Assembly: GCA_019321725.1 (NCBI GenBank)
Contig: CM033113.1
Span: 3,906,001-3,970,000, forward strand
Length of the DNA stretch: 64,000 nucleotides
DNA from: Paulownia fortunei
Taxonomy: Eukaryota; Streptophyta; Magnoliopsida; Lamiales; Paulowniaceae
Direction of reading: 5' to 3'
A program made the position numbers and the translations under genes. Under the pieces are notes generated by a model. That model did not search any database, was not told the DNA's origin, and saw nothing but the letters and a program-made list of their open reading frames with translations. Below are positions 40,371-53,240 of the stretch, piece after piece. The first letter of the stretch is position 1; each line of letters begins with the position of its first letter.

Positions 40371-43300
40371 AGAAGTTATGCCATGGTTAAATCATGTACA
40401 GACCTAACTAACTATTGGAGTACAACACGCGCAGAGAAAAAGAAAAGAAACAAAAAATGGGGACGGAAAATGAAAGCTCCCAATTCCATTTATGATTGTT
40501 TTTCATGATTCTAAACAATTGTCCGTCCTTTTATCAATAAAAAAGTTTGAGAAAGAGTTGCAAAAACACACACAATAATCTAAGAAAAATAGCTTGAATA
40601 CAAGATAGAAAAAAAAAATAGAAAGCAAGTGTAGATATCTAAAAAAAGCAATTTGTGATAGACGTGGTAAAACAATTAAAGGTTTTTTTCTGTTAGTACT
40701 GTTTTTTGGTAACTATTAAATGGGTTGTACAAGAGTTTTCTGTTCTTGAGTTTTGACATAAAACTCAATGGTGTATTTTTCTTGTACCAGAAAATTATCT
40801 ATTAGTGAAAACAAGAACTCTTGTGAACACGTATGCGGATTTGACGAACCATGTAAAATTTTTTATGCAATTTTATATTATATTAACATTATTTTATTTT
40901 ATTTTTATCACCAATCTCAAATATTCCTCTAAATCAGATTTTGAATTCTTAATTATTTTCACTGTCGCTGTTCCGAATACTAAGTACGGCCACACGACGT
41001 ATCTTCTCTGTATACATTTTTTCTTTTCTATTTTGCTTTCTTCTTTTTCTTTACCCATTTGCTGGTCATTGTTTCATTAATTATTCTTGTCCCTATAAAA
41101 CTACCATGAGAATGAGACAGGACATTTTCCTAACCACTTGTTTAGAGGAGTTTGAGTCATGGAATCGAAATTCATTAATGAATGCGTGAGGCACGACTAA
41201 TTCTTTGTGGGATAGGATTATATCCATTGAATAAATTATTATGTAATATAATATTTTAAAATAAAATATTTATTTTGATTTATTTATAAATTATTTTGAA
41301 ATTGTATTTATCCATGAATTGTCTTGATATTATAAATTGAGTGTTTAAATTGTTAAATACAAAAAGATTCAATTTATAATTCAATCCAAAATATTATTGT
41401 CCCCGATCGGTAAATAAATGCGGACAATTTATTTTGACAAAATCGTTTCAATTTTATAGAAATCTATCTTTGATTTGGTAATAAAATTGAAAATATATTT
41501 CAATGTATTGGATTGGAGCACGTGAAATTGAAATTGTAATTTAACCACACAAATTTAATTTCACTTGATTGTCGTACGTGACAACTTAATCCTGAGCGAG
41601 TAATGAACTTCGATTACTAACTTGAAGTTTCTTGAAGTACCAATGAGTGAGATCAGATTGATGGTCAATATCTCGGTATTTTGAGAATTAAAGTGAAATA
41701 ACGGAGAACATATATTCGTAATATGGAATCCGTCATCTATTTTATAGGTATGATCATGATCTCACGAGTTCTTCTTATAAACAGTAAAATCTGAGTTCAG
41801 TAATTCAACATTGATTGTTGAATTAATTATGTGATATGATCACATGGGACTATCAGATAAAAGTTGAAAGTTGAGCATTTATGAATATTGAAAAAATGAG
41901 CGTTTTGGTCAATTTACCCTATTCCAATTTTTTCAGTTGATCGATGGGGGTAACATGTAAGATCGATAAATCAGAGGATATATATAATTGATTATTAGCT
42001 TCAGTAATTCCAATTGGATTAAGAGTGCAGTCTCGTTTCTTTAGTGGAATGAAACATGATTAATAAATTATTTTGACCGATCATGAGTTGACTGGATCAA
42101 AATTAATTTATTGGAGCTTAATTTAATTGGGTTCGATCAGATCCCTTTGGTGGCTCCGGTATAAGGACTGGTTAAATTACAAGAGTTGTAATTTATTAAA
42201 ACTGCATAAATTTGGGATAGGAAAAGATATTATCAGATAAGATTTCTGAATTTTTATCAGATAATATTCCTGAATTCTTATAAGATAAGAATTCTATTTT
42301 CTCCAGAATTTTCAAATTGGTTTATATTCAAATTTCATCGTTGTGCCTACACACAGAAATAAAAGTGCAGTTTTAAAAGTTGTTGAAAGAACACTAGAGA
42401 AGGCTTGAAGGTTTGAAGGGTGGCACCATTCAATATCAGACGAAAAATTATTATAGAAATCATTACTGAGGTAATCTTTTTAAGCTTTTTCTTAATCAAT
42501 TAATCAGTTTCGGTTAAATATGCATTGTGATCAAAGATCCTTTGACGAGATATTTGAATCATAGAAAATTAATTTTTATGAATGAACAATCTTGTCCTTG
42601 GATAACATTCTTACGACTCTAAAGTTAAATTCCTTGGTATATATAATCAATATGTATGTATTGGTCTTCTAACTTTAGTAGTATTCCAAATAGTCTTAAT
42701 TTCTTGTCTCAATGACGTGGAACACAGTGTTTAAATAAGATGTGCAGTGAGATATATTAGAACTGATTTATTGAAATGAATTAATTTCGAAAAAGAAGTT
42801 GTAATTTCCTTTTTTTCTTTTCTATTCCAGTTCCCATTTTTTACGTGCTGAAAATTAAGTTATTGACTATATCTCAATATAGAATTTGGGTAGATCTTGT
42901 GCTTCATTTTTCTTTTCCAAGTTTAACAACTCATTTCCCTTGTCGTGCCTACGTTGTTGCGTAGTGGGTTTAATTAGCCATGAACCAACTGCCATTCGAG
43001 GTTGGATATGCAAAAAGAACTTTACTTTGATTTGCCAATTTTGGGGCCTGAAAATTCTGATAGGGAAAGGGCATTTAAGTTTTGACCATTGATTAGTATA
43101 TTCTCAAAATAAGTATTTGGAATTTTTGTTATAAAATAATATTTTATTTCTTTCCATTTCATCATTACAAATCACATGTATATTGTATATTGATGGTGTT
43201 ATCAATGTAATGTGTACTAGTAAAACGAATGTACCATTTCGTTTAAATGTATTGAATAATATTCTCAATCGTTCATTTAAAAAAAAATAAAAACAAAATA

Positions 43301-44270
43301 AATAACAAAACATCAATTAAAGAAGGGTTAATGTGCCTCCGTTTCCGCATGGTGAAAATGGAGAAGCGGGTTTTAGCTTTTCTTTTTTTGTTGTTGTGTT
43401 TTATTTTTTGTGTACAGTTTTATAAAAGTTTAGATTATTAAAGTGCGTTTTTAATATCATAGTCATCTTGAAAAAGAGTTGTACAACGAACCTTCTAATA
43501 TACATATATATGTGTGAATACACACGAATATGCATAAATAATGTGAGCAATATGATTAAAAAAATGTGGCTTTGTAAGATGAATTAAGTCTAGTTGTCAT
43601 CGATTCTATTACTCAGGAGTAGTGGTCATAATCTATATTTCTTTCCTAACTAGTTAATAAATTAATTAACTACCTAAGATAATTTAATTTGAATGAATTA
43701 ATCATTTAAAAATTGACACCTATGAATTTGTAAATGGTCCCAAAATTGAACATATAAACCCTAATGCGAACGACACAATAAGTCAAATAAATACAGATGA
43801 AGAAGAAGAATATGCAATTAGCAGTTTGAGTATACATAATTGACATGTCAATGCACGATCAATTTCTTGATTTATGTGAGGTACCACATTACAAGGTTGA
43901 TTGTGAATTGAGGTTAAGACAAGCATTTTGAGGTCGATTTCTTCTCGTGAAAAACACATGCATGCCCCATGAAAATTGGTCAAACTTATTTAAACGTGTT
44001 AAGGCATGTCGGCTTAATTAAAAATTAAAAAATTATCAACTTACCCCTATTTACTTGACATTTATTTAATTATAGATATTATTACTCACGTTTATTTAGT
44101 TATAGATATTATTACTTACATTTAACATAAAAGTAAAATATATTAGCATATTGAAATTTATTATGCTATGTAGTATAATAGATGTTTGACATTTTTCTTG
44201 ACATGTTTTTTATTCAACATAATAAAACCTTAAATTTTATAATATTATGCTTTTTATTTAGAGAGGAAAT
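40371..44270. other. Gene-free AT-rich region
   Basis: No coding sequence is recognised. The stretch 41100-42800 is less AT-rich than its surroundings and may derive from an old retroelement. At about 42225-42300 short near-repeats built on TATCAGATAA and CTGAATT(T/C)TTAT occur. I could not define element ends. Confidence 0.35.
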
Positions 44271-46870
44271 AAAATATTTCGCGATTTTCTATTTTGTGAG
44301 CTGTAGTTATCACTCTCTATCAAACGTTATGTGACTATTGAATTGGCGTCTATCTAATAAAATACAAGATTTGGGGAATAACATAAACTTAATCTGTTTT
44401 CTGTTTCACTATCTTTTTTACTTTTCCGTCAGCATCTAAAAGATTTTGTTGGGTTCACGATTAGTATATATTGATTTTAGTCTTTCTGATTTGACAAATA
44501 ATTCTAAAGACTTTTCTTTTAATTTATTTATTAATAACTAACTAATTTTGTAATTGAAAAACTATTAACTATTTAATAATATTATAATCTTAAATATCTC
44601 AACGTGACGTTGACGGATTGTAATCCGCTTAAACCCAATACACTAAATTCAAAAAAACTTACTCTGGGTTGTGGATTGAATTCGTATATACTCATTATGT
44701 TAAATCTAATGAGTCTATGAATTATTAGACAAATGAGCCTTGATATATGAATTAAATTCATAAAAAATCACTAAGACCATAAGGTCAAAATTTACTAAAA
44801 CTCATATGTTAGCATTATAAATGCTCTTAACTTCGTTATTAAACGATATGCAATTTATTAAACACTTTAATAACTTTAAATTTATTTAGATTTTCTTTGT
44901 TTCGGATCTGATTTGAACATTAGAGGATTTTCGTCGGTCAAACTCCGATACTCCTAATAATTTATTGTGATGCAAGCAACACTCCAATACTTCTAACACT
45001 TTATTGTGATATAGGTAACATTCCACCTAACAGTTCGAGTTCACATAAATACTACCCTTTGAAGATATATGTATTATTTTTTAAGAAAAAGAATAATTAT
45101 ATAATTATTATATCAAATAAACAATCCACTCAATACAATCATTACAAACAAACTGCTTAAAAAAAAATGTATCGACAAATAAAATAATATAAATACACAT
45201 ATTATACAATTTAAACCCAAAACCTCGTATTAGTAAACTAATGAATCTTCAGCCTTAGTTTAATTTTGCACAAGACCAACATCTAATGTGTGAATCAGAA
45301 CATACGAGTATACTAATTTGTGCTACACAAAAATTCGGAGTAATCAATTATTGCCCCTACTTTCCTCGTACAAAGATATTTTGTCTGTAATAAAAAGAGT
45401 TGGAAAAAAATCAGTCTGGTGGGGCTCTTTGTTGAAACTTGAAAAGGTGACATTGCTTTACGAAATGTTATCAAATTCACGAAAATCTCGTCACAAAAGA
45501 CAAAACCTTAAACTTTGTAATATATATTATATTTTTTTTATTTATGAATTCAAATTATTCTAGATGAAATAATAAGAATGTTAATCAAACAATATCTGTT
45601 ATTTTTTTACATCTCTCGAGATAATAAGTATTATCAATAAATGTATATTCTGCACATACATATTTAATGATATGATCATAATATTTATAAAAGTATAAAA
45701 AGAAAATGATAAATAAAGAGACATTTCTATTTTATATAAGAGTAAATTGATTGTTTTTAATTTAATAAAGGATAAATATTAAAATGGGTGTTATTTGCTG
45801 TTTTTTTTTTAAAAAAAAACGAGGTTATGTGTCTTTTTTTACAGCAGAAGAGGTAATACACCCATGTTAAAAAATACAGGTAGGGTAAAATGCTATTTAC
45901 CTAATTATATAACATCTCAACAAATAAGCTTAAATATATTTTTTTAATAAAAGAAAAGGCAACGAAGGCAAACAACTTAGCAATCTCCCTTGAAGATCAC
46001 AAATTGGTTTGAATATGTCCGAAATAATGAACCCGACCAATTGACCTTCCACCTTGTTGGTAAATAAGCTAAATTTGATTTAGTATCTTTCATCATATTT
46101 TTTGCACAAATCAAAAACAAAATTGAATACATAAAAAGAATCTCACTACACCCCACTTTGTATGGACATGGAATTTAGAAGAAACTTGCAAAGGTAATTT
46201 TTTTGATTATTTATACATTTGGTCCTCGAATAATATTTGTAAGTTGATCGTTGATACAAAACGAGTATTATTTTCAAAACAAAATTATTATTGTAGAAAA
46301 TATGAGGTTATTTGTGAAAATGAAAAGACATTCAACTTGATATATAGAAAATGAAATATTTTGTGATTTTGTATTTTCGTGTGCTGTAATTATCTTTTTC
46401 TCTTTAGTAGTTTTATAGTTAATACACTTTGTACATATACATCAGGTGGAATATTCGTTTGGTGTATATATATACACTTAGCTAGAATTTATGTACCAAT
46501 TCACCATAAACTAAATGTAACATAATATTACCCTCTCTAATTTAGGTGACAAATATTACGTGATTAATGAATTGGCGTCTGATGAAATACAAGTACTTGT
46601 GCAAAATTGGAATCTTAATGTGTACTAATTTTAAGATGAAGATAATGATCAAAAGACCCGTGCAGCTTGACAAAAATTAAGAATAATCAATTATTGTACC
46701 TACTCCTCGTACAAAGGACGTGTCTGTCTGTAGTGATAAAATTGAGTTTGGAAATGACTAGATATCCTGGGTCAATGTGTTGGAACTTGAGAAGGAGTTG
46801 CAATAAATGTGCAGATATTGTTTCGTTGTTGTCTTCTTTCGTGCAAATTCACGAAATCTAGTGCTTAAAG
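44271..46870. repeat. Two diverged copies of a non-coding block
   Basis: Copy A parts at 44271-44390 and 45320-45500 match copy B parts at 46351-46610 and 46670-46860 in the same order. Shared strings include GAATTGGCGTCT, AATCAATTATTG, CCTCGTACAAAG and AAATTCACGAAA. Copy A has about 900 bp between its two parts where copy B has less than 100, so an insertion in A or a deletion in B is likely. There is no coding function. Confidence 0.6.
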
Positions 46871-46955
46871 ATTGACCTGATAATTTGAACAAACATGCAG
46901 TTTGAACAAACATGCTTAAAGACTGACTTTGGTTATTTGAACAAACATGCAGCCC
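46871..46955. repeat. Short direct repeats of TTTGAACAAACATGC
   Basis: The string TTTGAACAAACATGC occurs three times within about 70 bases, interleaved with two copies of GCTTAAAGA(T/C)TGAC. It looks like slippage or local duplication at the edge of the diverged block. Confidence 0.7.
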
Positions 46956-47996
46956 ACGCACTATACATCTCGTCAATTCTTTAGTAGTTTATTTTATGTC
47001 GTTTCTATTTAATTTATTTTTTCGGTCAAAAATATTGTATAACATTATAGATTATAAATTGTTGTGAATCAAAGAGAAATATTTTATCGATTTTTAAAAA
47101 ACAAAATTTCAATGTTTTATATCTATTCACCCCGAACAAATAGGAAAATGGTACTTCCAAAAAATAGTATGAATATTATATATTTAATTATTAAATTTTA
47201 AAATTTTGAAACCACTCCCACCCCCAACCCCCACCTCCAGCCAAAATAAAAATAAAAAGGATCTCTTTTCTAATTATTTTTGAAAAAAAAAATAATTTCG
47301 CACTTCCAGCGTGAATTTTTTGGCCCCGTCCCAGCCAGTAATCGAGAATCTTATAAAATACTTTTTTTTTAATTCTGAAAATTACATATAAAATGGATGT
47401 TTTTTTTTCTTTTTTATGATTTTTCTACTTTATCTGTGTTAGGGCTACCACTTTGATTTTTCGATAAGTAATTGTAACCCTGTGTCAAGGCACGAGATGC
47501 TAGTTTAAAAAAGAAAAAAAGATACTTTGTGCGTTGATTACTCCATAATTACTTATTTAAATTTCTCACAAAATTAAAAGAATTGATTTCAAATGTTTAT
47601 GAAGGTCATCTTAAAACTTCTATATATATACGACTTTTATTAATTCGATTATTTAATACTTGCGCACTATTTGACTTATATATCAATTTAATCATTAAAT
47701 CATATATAATCCACAGCCTTTTAATATTTAATAGACTATACTGAACTATACAAATTAAATTGAAGGATTCACATGATCACTTGTTTACGCAAATTATAGA
47801 TCTCGCATAAAAATAAAATAAGTCGTGCACCTGATATTCAAATTCAAATTGAAGATATAATTATTTTGCAAAAGTTGGAAAAAAAAATAGAATACGTTTT
47901 ATACGTAAACCAAGGTCGACATTTATTTGAATAATAAATACAAAGCATTACCTTTGTCCAGGAAATATTATCTTTATTAGTAAATTTTTTTAAAAG

Positions 47997-48055
<59 letters not shown>

Positions 48056-50102
48056 CAAAAGGTAACTAGACGACATAACTAATGTAACGGCCCAAGCCCA
48101 AATTTGTATCAAAACTATGCCATTGGGTTCCATTTGCTTGGGCCGTTCGAAGATTTTTAATCCGGGCTTTAATCTTTTCAGTATTTGGTCCAACATAAAA
48201 GATGCTCTTAATACACATTCTTGGCCCAATCTTCCTCATTACCATGTTCCCAACAACCACGCGTATTATACGACGTAATTTTCAGTTGGTTTGATATCTA
48301 TTCTGAAATTGATTGCCAAGCAAAAAGACCATCCCAAAAGCTCTTTAATTTCTTCCCCAAAAGAGAATGTGATTAGAGGTCTAAAATAACTTTATTAAGA
48401 TGCAAAATTAAATTAAATGGTCCCATGCGTAACATAATTTTGGCCATGGACCACTCTTTCAATGTAATTGTCAGCATATCACATCATCAATTCCAATTTT
48501 AGATTGGACCTTATTCTATATGTATTATTTAAAATATAAAATTCAACAAAAATTAAAATAAAATATCCGAACTGAGTTGTCAGTGTCAGTGGCAGTGTTT
48601 CTAGGAAAGAAAACATAAAGTTCTTGGTGGACACGGGAATATCAGGTTTCTGCTCACCACAACCATTGATTTGTGAGAATTATATATGGATCCCACGGAT
48701 TATAAAATGTTATTAACATTATATTTTAGGTGAAAATATTTTTTTCATTTGCAATTATAATGGTTCTCACCATTTTAACAGTGTCAAGAATTATTTTAAA
48801 TTATCAATAATAGCATTTAATGACACATACAACTCATTTCTGGCTGTTTTTCTTTTTAATATTTTTTTCTCCCTCATAAACCCACATTTGGATATGTTTG
48901 ACAAAATGGATTCAATAATAACTCAAATCTTGGCTGTGCTTATGTCATGAGATTTTATAAAGATTTAAGTAACACAAGAAAACAAAAATACGTATTGTTA
49001 TGAACCACATTGTAATAATGGAAACTTCAGATTGGGTCCATTAGGACAGTGAAATAGGAATAATCTTACGTCAGGAATAGAAACTACGCACCTAAATCCC
49101 CCCAATTTCGGCCATTAGGAATATTCCCACTTCATAATTATCTTATGATTTTTTTTTATAAAAAAAATACTTAATAATTTGAAAGCACAAAATTCTGAAA
49201 TTATTTATAAATTGGAAGTTGGATATCTACGTTAAAATATCTTTTCGAGAAAATGTTTTAAAGATGCCTTGACTTTGTATTTGAGCCTAATAGTTAAACA
49301 AATCTTTGAATTGATTATAAAAAGGCGGATAATAGATACTTTCTGAAGTAACATATATAAAGATATTGACATCCAATTTACAAGATAAACAAAATTTCAT
49401 TAACAATATAAACATCAATAATTATAAATTAAACATCAATAATAATTAAAAAATCATTATTAAAATAAATAAATCCCTATATAAATGAAATTTGAACCAG
49501 AAATCTCTTTATAATTGGAGAATCTTGAAGCCAATCGAATATTTGGCATATAGATACAACCAAGGTCACTGGGACCTTCACTCTATAGTATGGACAAAAA
49601 ATCATGGATTGCGGCTTTGGCATGATGTGATTGGCAGTATATTGGTTACCAAAAGTAATTTACATTAGGCTTGATTGTTTGTAAATATTATATTTTTTTA
49701 GGGACAATACAATACATATCAATTAGTATATTTAATTTCAGAATTCATTAATTACAATTATTGCATCATCATTTACAATATCAACATATGAAATATTTAT
49801 TAACTAAATTTCTACAATATCATCATTTATTAATGAAATAGACTAGCACTCATAATCCGCAATCCTATGTACACCAAAGGGAAACAAGTAAAAGATAGTT
49901 CAGTTCACAACATTTACAAGACGAGCTCGAATCCAACCCTTTTTTCATTGTATACATATATTAACATCTTAAGAACTAATTATGAGAAATGTGTTTGTAC
50001 ATATCAGAATTGGCAAAAAAATAATAATCCATATGTACTAGTATACGTCATCTGGAATTATCATTTTCCTATGGGTATTTTGATCGAAATTAGCTATTTA
50101 AT
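46956..50102. other. AT-rich intergenic DNA
   Basis: No gene is supported. A long TA microsatellite lies at 48000-48055. Short open frames next to it (48066-48260) match nothing that I recognise. The last few hundred bases are the 3' side of the NAC gene. Confidence 0.4.
48000..48055. repeat. (TA)n microsatellite
   Basis: About 56 bases of alternating AT with a single AA interruption near the middle. Confidence 0.95.
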
Positions 50103-51371
50103 TTATTGAAAATGTGAAGTGGGAGGTTGGTATGATTGATGCAAGATCCCATCCCCTTCACCTGGAGAATTGACAAGTGGATTTTGGTGGAATGTTTGGG
50201 GATATTGCTGGTTGAGCAAGGAAATAAAACAGATATTCCTATCACTAGGGTTAATGTTATCTTCATTGGCTTCCCATTGCTTACTCGAAAACATTGTTCC
50301 ATTCGTGGGCGGTCCATTCCAATATTGCGATGACAATAATTGCTGTGGAAAATCTGATTTTAATAAACTCGAAGATGCCAACGGAGATATAGACATAGGA
50401 TTACTAGGAATTACCGATCCATTTCCAGATATCGTCCCGGAAAAGAAATTCCCGTGATCACCAGAGGGTTTTGCGGCCCCTGGAATGGGACTCTGATACC
50501 CATCCATGGATGAGGTTGGCATGGAAACAGGCATGTCTTCCATGGATTGATCATCCCTTTCCCTGTGATCCATCGGTCGACTACTCGAATTGATTTTCTT
50601 GAAAATCCGGCACAAAACCCAATCATCAAGCTACATATTCATAACCACATGAATGATATCAACAATTAATACGGAAACTTAGATATACAATCAAACTATC
50701 ATTAATTTAATTTGATTATTCAGAAAAACGTACTCGTAATCGTAAAGAAGGTTTGTTGCTGGGAGTTATTCCAGGGGGTTATTCTTGCTGGAATTACTGT
50801 CAACCAGTCGATATTCATGCATGATCCAGTTAGTTTTGATGCCCTTAGGCGGCTTCCCGCCGTAAAAAACCAGGGCCTTCTTCACGCCAATCTTTTGAGT
50901 ACCATTACCCGTCAGAATGGGCTTATCCGTGCCGGTGGCCTTCCAGTATCCCGACGTGGCGGCCCGATTAGGCCGTTCCCCGTTAGGATACTTTCGCTCT
51001 CTCGGGCTGAAGAAATACCACTCCTGCTCTCCGAAACTAGCCTTACCTAAAAATAACATCAAATCGTAAATTCTATTCACCTATTAGGAGTATTTGATTT
51101 ATCCTTATGTCGAAATGATTATCAGTTATAACTTAAACAAGAAATTGATGATCATATAAATAAGTAAAGTTAGTGATTGATTATTACTTGGAAGTTCCCA
51201 TGGATCATATTTGTAGAGATCAACCTCGGCTATGATTGCAACCGGCAGAGGGGCGGAGGCAGCCTTTTTCTTGAGATAGTGAACCACCAGCTCCTCGTCC
51301 GTGGGGTGGAACCTGAACCCTGGCGGAAGCCGTGGGTGGTGGCTGCCCGTGCTCAAACTACTGCTCTCCAT
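50103..51371 (-). CDS. NAC-domain transcription factor, NAM/NAC018 type, frame broken in exon 2
   Basis: Three exons on the minus strand: 51371-51188, 51046-50734 and 50630-50103. The NAC DNA-binding domain fills about residues 15-180 with subdomains in order: [91 protein letters not shown] and [29 protein letters not shown] is typical of the NAM/NARS1/NAC018-NAC056 group, linked to seed and fruit development and senescence. The C-terminus is Ser/Pro/Asn-rich, as in NAC activation regions. Exon 2 has a G run at 50774-50778 that is one base short: the frame stops after KNNPLE, whereas a sixth G gives PPG..NKPSLRL running into LDDWVL in exon 3, for 341 residues. So the gene is either truncated after most of the NAC domain or the base is a sequence error. 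Confidence 0.9.
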
Positions 51372-51389
51372 GGATCAGATTTTCCAAAA

Positions 51390-51395
51390 AAAAAT

Positions 51396-51426
<31 letters not shown>

Positions 51427-51440
51427 TTTTTTTTTTATAA
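51390..51440 (-). repeat. (CT)n and T tract in the NAC leader
   Basis: A CT run of about 28 bases and a T run of about 20 bases lie 20-70 bases upstream of the NAC ATG. In transcript sense this is A-rich then GAGA-rich. GAGA tracts near plant start sites are known binding sites for BASIC PENTACYSTEINE proteins; use here is inferred. Confidence 0.7.
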
Positions 51441-53240
51441 AATTTATTTTATGGTATTGGCGTAAGGTTTTCATCATAAGGAATGCTTAATTATAGCATG
51501 ATGATGACGACGACGGGAGGAGAAAAGAATCTGGGGTTGGGTGGAGCTCAGGTGCAGAAACTTACCAAACATCTGCCACTGAAAGATTGACACGTGTATA
51601 GATGTTTCGTGGGACCACACCGCCTTCGGATTTCGATCACGCGTTTTATGTGCAACAGACAGACCCCCTCCATATCTTCTTTAGGTTGGCTGTTTGGCTG
51701 TTTGGCCGTTTTGGCCACCGCCCCCAGAAATTCCAAGAAACGAATTCTGTGCACATTTGTTTGTTTGTGTGTGCGCGTGTGAGAGAGAAAGAGAGACAGC
51801 TGTGGAGTGGCGGAGGCGACGGCCGCGCCGCATTCCTGCATTCGGTCCAATGCTCTTGCAGTTTTGTGTCTACATCAACGAGGACGATAATGGCATTAAG
51901 TAATAATCAATGGCTTTATCCATTATTTTTTTAATAATAATTGTGGTCATCATTTTTTCCTGGTACGGTTCTAATACTATAATTGAGTATTAACTCATGC
52001 CTAGGTGTACAGATCATCAGTCGATTTGAGCTGATTAGCATATTATTCAAATCTAATTTTATGTATTTTATATGGTTTGAAATTGTCACGAGTTATATTT
52101 ATTGTTAATCAAACCAATTTTAAGTGAATTTTAAGAATAATGGAAGAAACTATTTCAAAAAGTGCTTCAAGACTGATTAGTAACTTGTTAGAAAAAAATA
52201 AATAGATATTATCTCTTATTTACTTCATTATAAATATTAAATATATAAAATATTTTTTTCAATATATATTATAATGAATTTATAAAGTGAAATACAAAAT
52301 AAAACATTAAATAAAATCAGAAAATCTAAACAATACTTCAAGTTGCAATGTTGATTCATCTCTCCTCATGCAAAAGCTAAAAGAGACATGTACATTGCAG
52401 TGGGTGTTGTCCATATAGGTAAGTCAAAAGTTGTGCATGGGATATCATTTTCAAAAACAGAGAGAGGTAACTAAAGTGAAAGAAAAGAAAGATATGGTTG
52501 TTTGAAATAGATTCATGTATATATAGAGAGAGGGGGTGAATGCTGAATTCTTAGACGGTGCATTAGCCAAAGAATTCAACACCAGTAGCTTTCGCATATG
52601 GGTTGGTTTGTCTTGATTTAGGATTGTGGTGGAGGAATCTACGCCCAAAATGGACATACTCCAACATTTCCCTTATTTTCCGCTTCAATAAATTGCTATT
52701 TTATGTTAAATTCATTTCACCAAGGACACTTGTAAATACACTCCAAATTTAAATAGTAAAACTTGAGATTTCAAGAGTAACCGGAGATGAATTAAGTCGA
52801 GTTCAACATGTTATTTTAATTTTGTTTGAATTTATATCGAGTTATAAAAATTATATTTGAATTTAGTTTGATTGTTAATCGAATCGAGTTTGAACAAATT
52901 TCTTATCGAATTTGTATTCGAATTGAATTCGAGTACCTTGATATTTTTACACATATTTTTTTATTTTTTTACTAATCGAGTCAATTTTCAAATCTTATCC
53001 AACGAAAAAATGTATTCAAATTTGGTTTGTTAAGTTAACGATTCGAACTCAAACAAACCTTTAACGATAAATATCGAATCGAGTATCGATGAGTTTGATT
53101 TATTTTTCAATCTTATTCACCAAAAATATTGATATTAGTACTTACTAGGTGTTAATAGTTTGTTTAGACCACCAAATAAGATTTTATTAGTTGCTAAGAA
53201 CATGACTATTTAATTCAGTGATATAGTTATTGTCAGTTAT
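51441..53240. other. Upstream region of the NAC gene and spacer
   Basis: The first about 450 bases are GC-richer, with open frames on both strands (51548-51934) that look like chance frames in a promoter. After about 52000 it is AT-rich. At 52790-53100 short near-repeats of TCGAGTTT/ATCGAATTCG recur, a low-complexity pattern common in plant repeats. No gene is supported. Confidence 0.4.

Noticed and set aside
41100..42800. Solo LTR or retroelement remnant
   Set aside because: Base composition differs from the surroundings, but no TG/CA ends, primer-binding site or coding trace could be fixed.
48066..48260. Minus-strand open frames beside the TA microsatellite
   Set aside because: Two overlapping short frames without domain, splice partners or conserved start; one reads through the TA repeat.
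51548..51934. Overlapping open frames on both strands upstream of the NAC gene
   Set aside because: Mutually overlapping, without domains, in a GC-rich promoter-like patch; best explained by chance.
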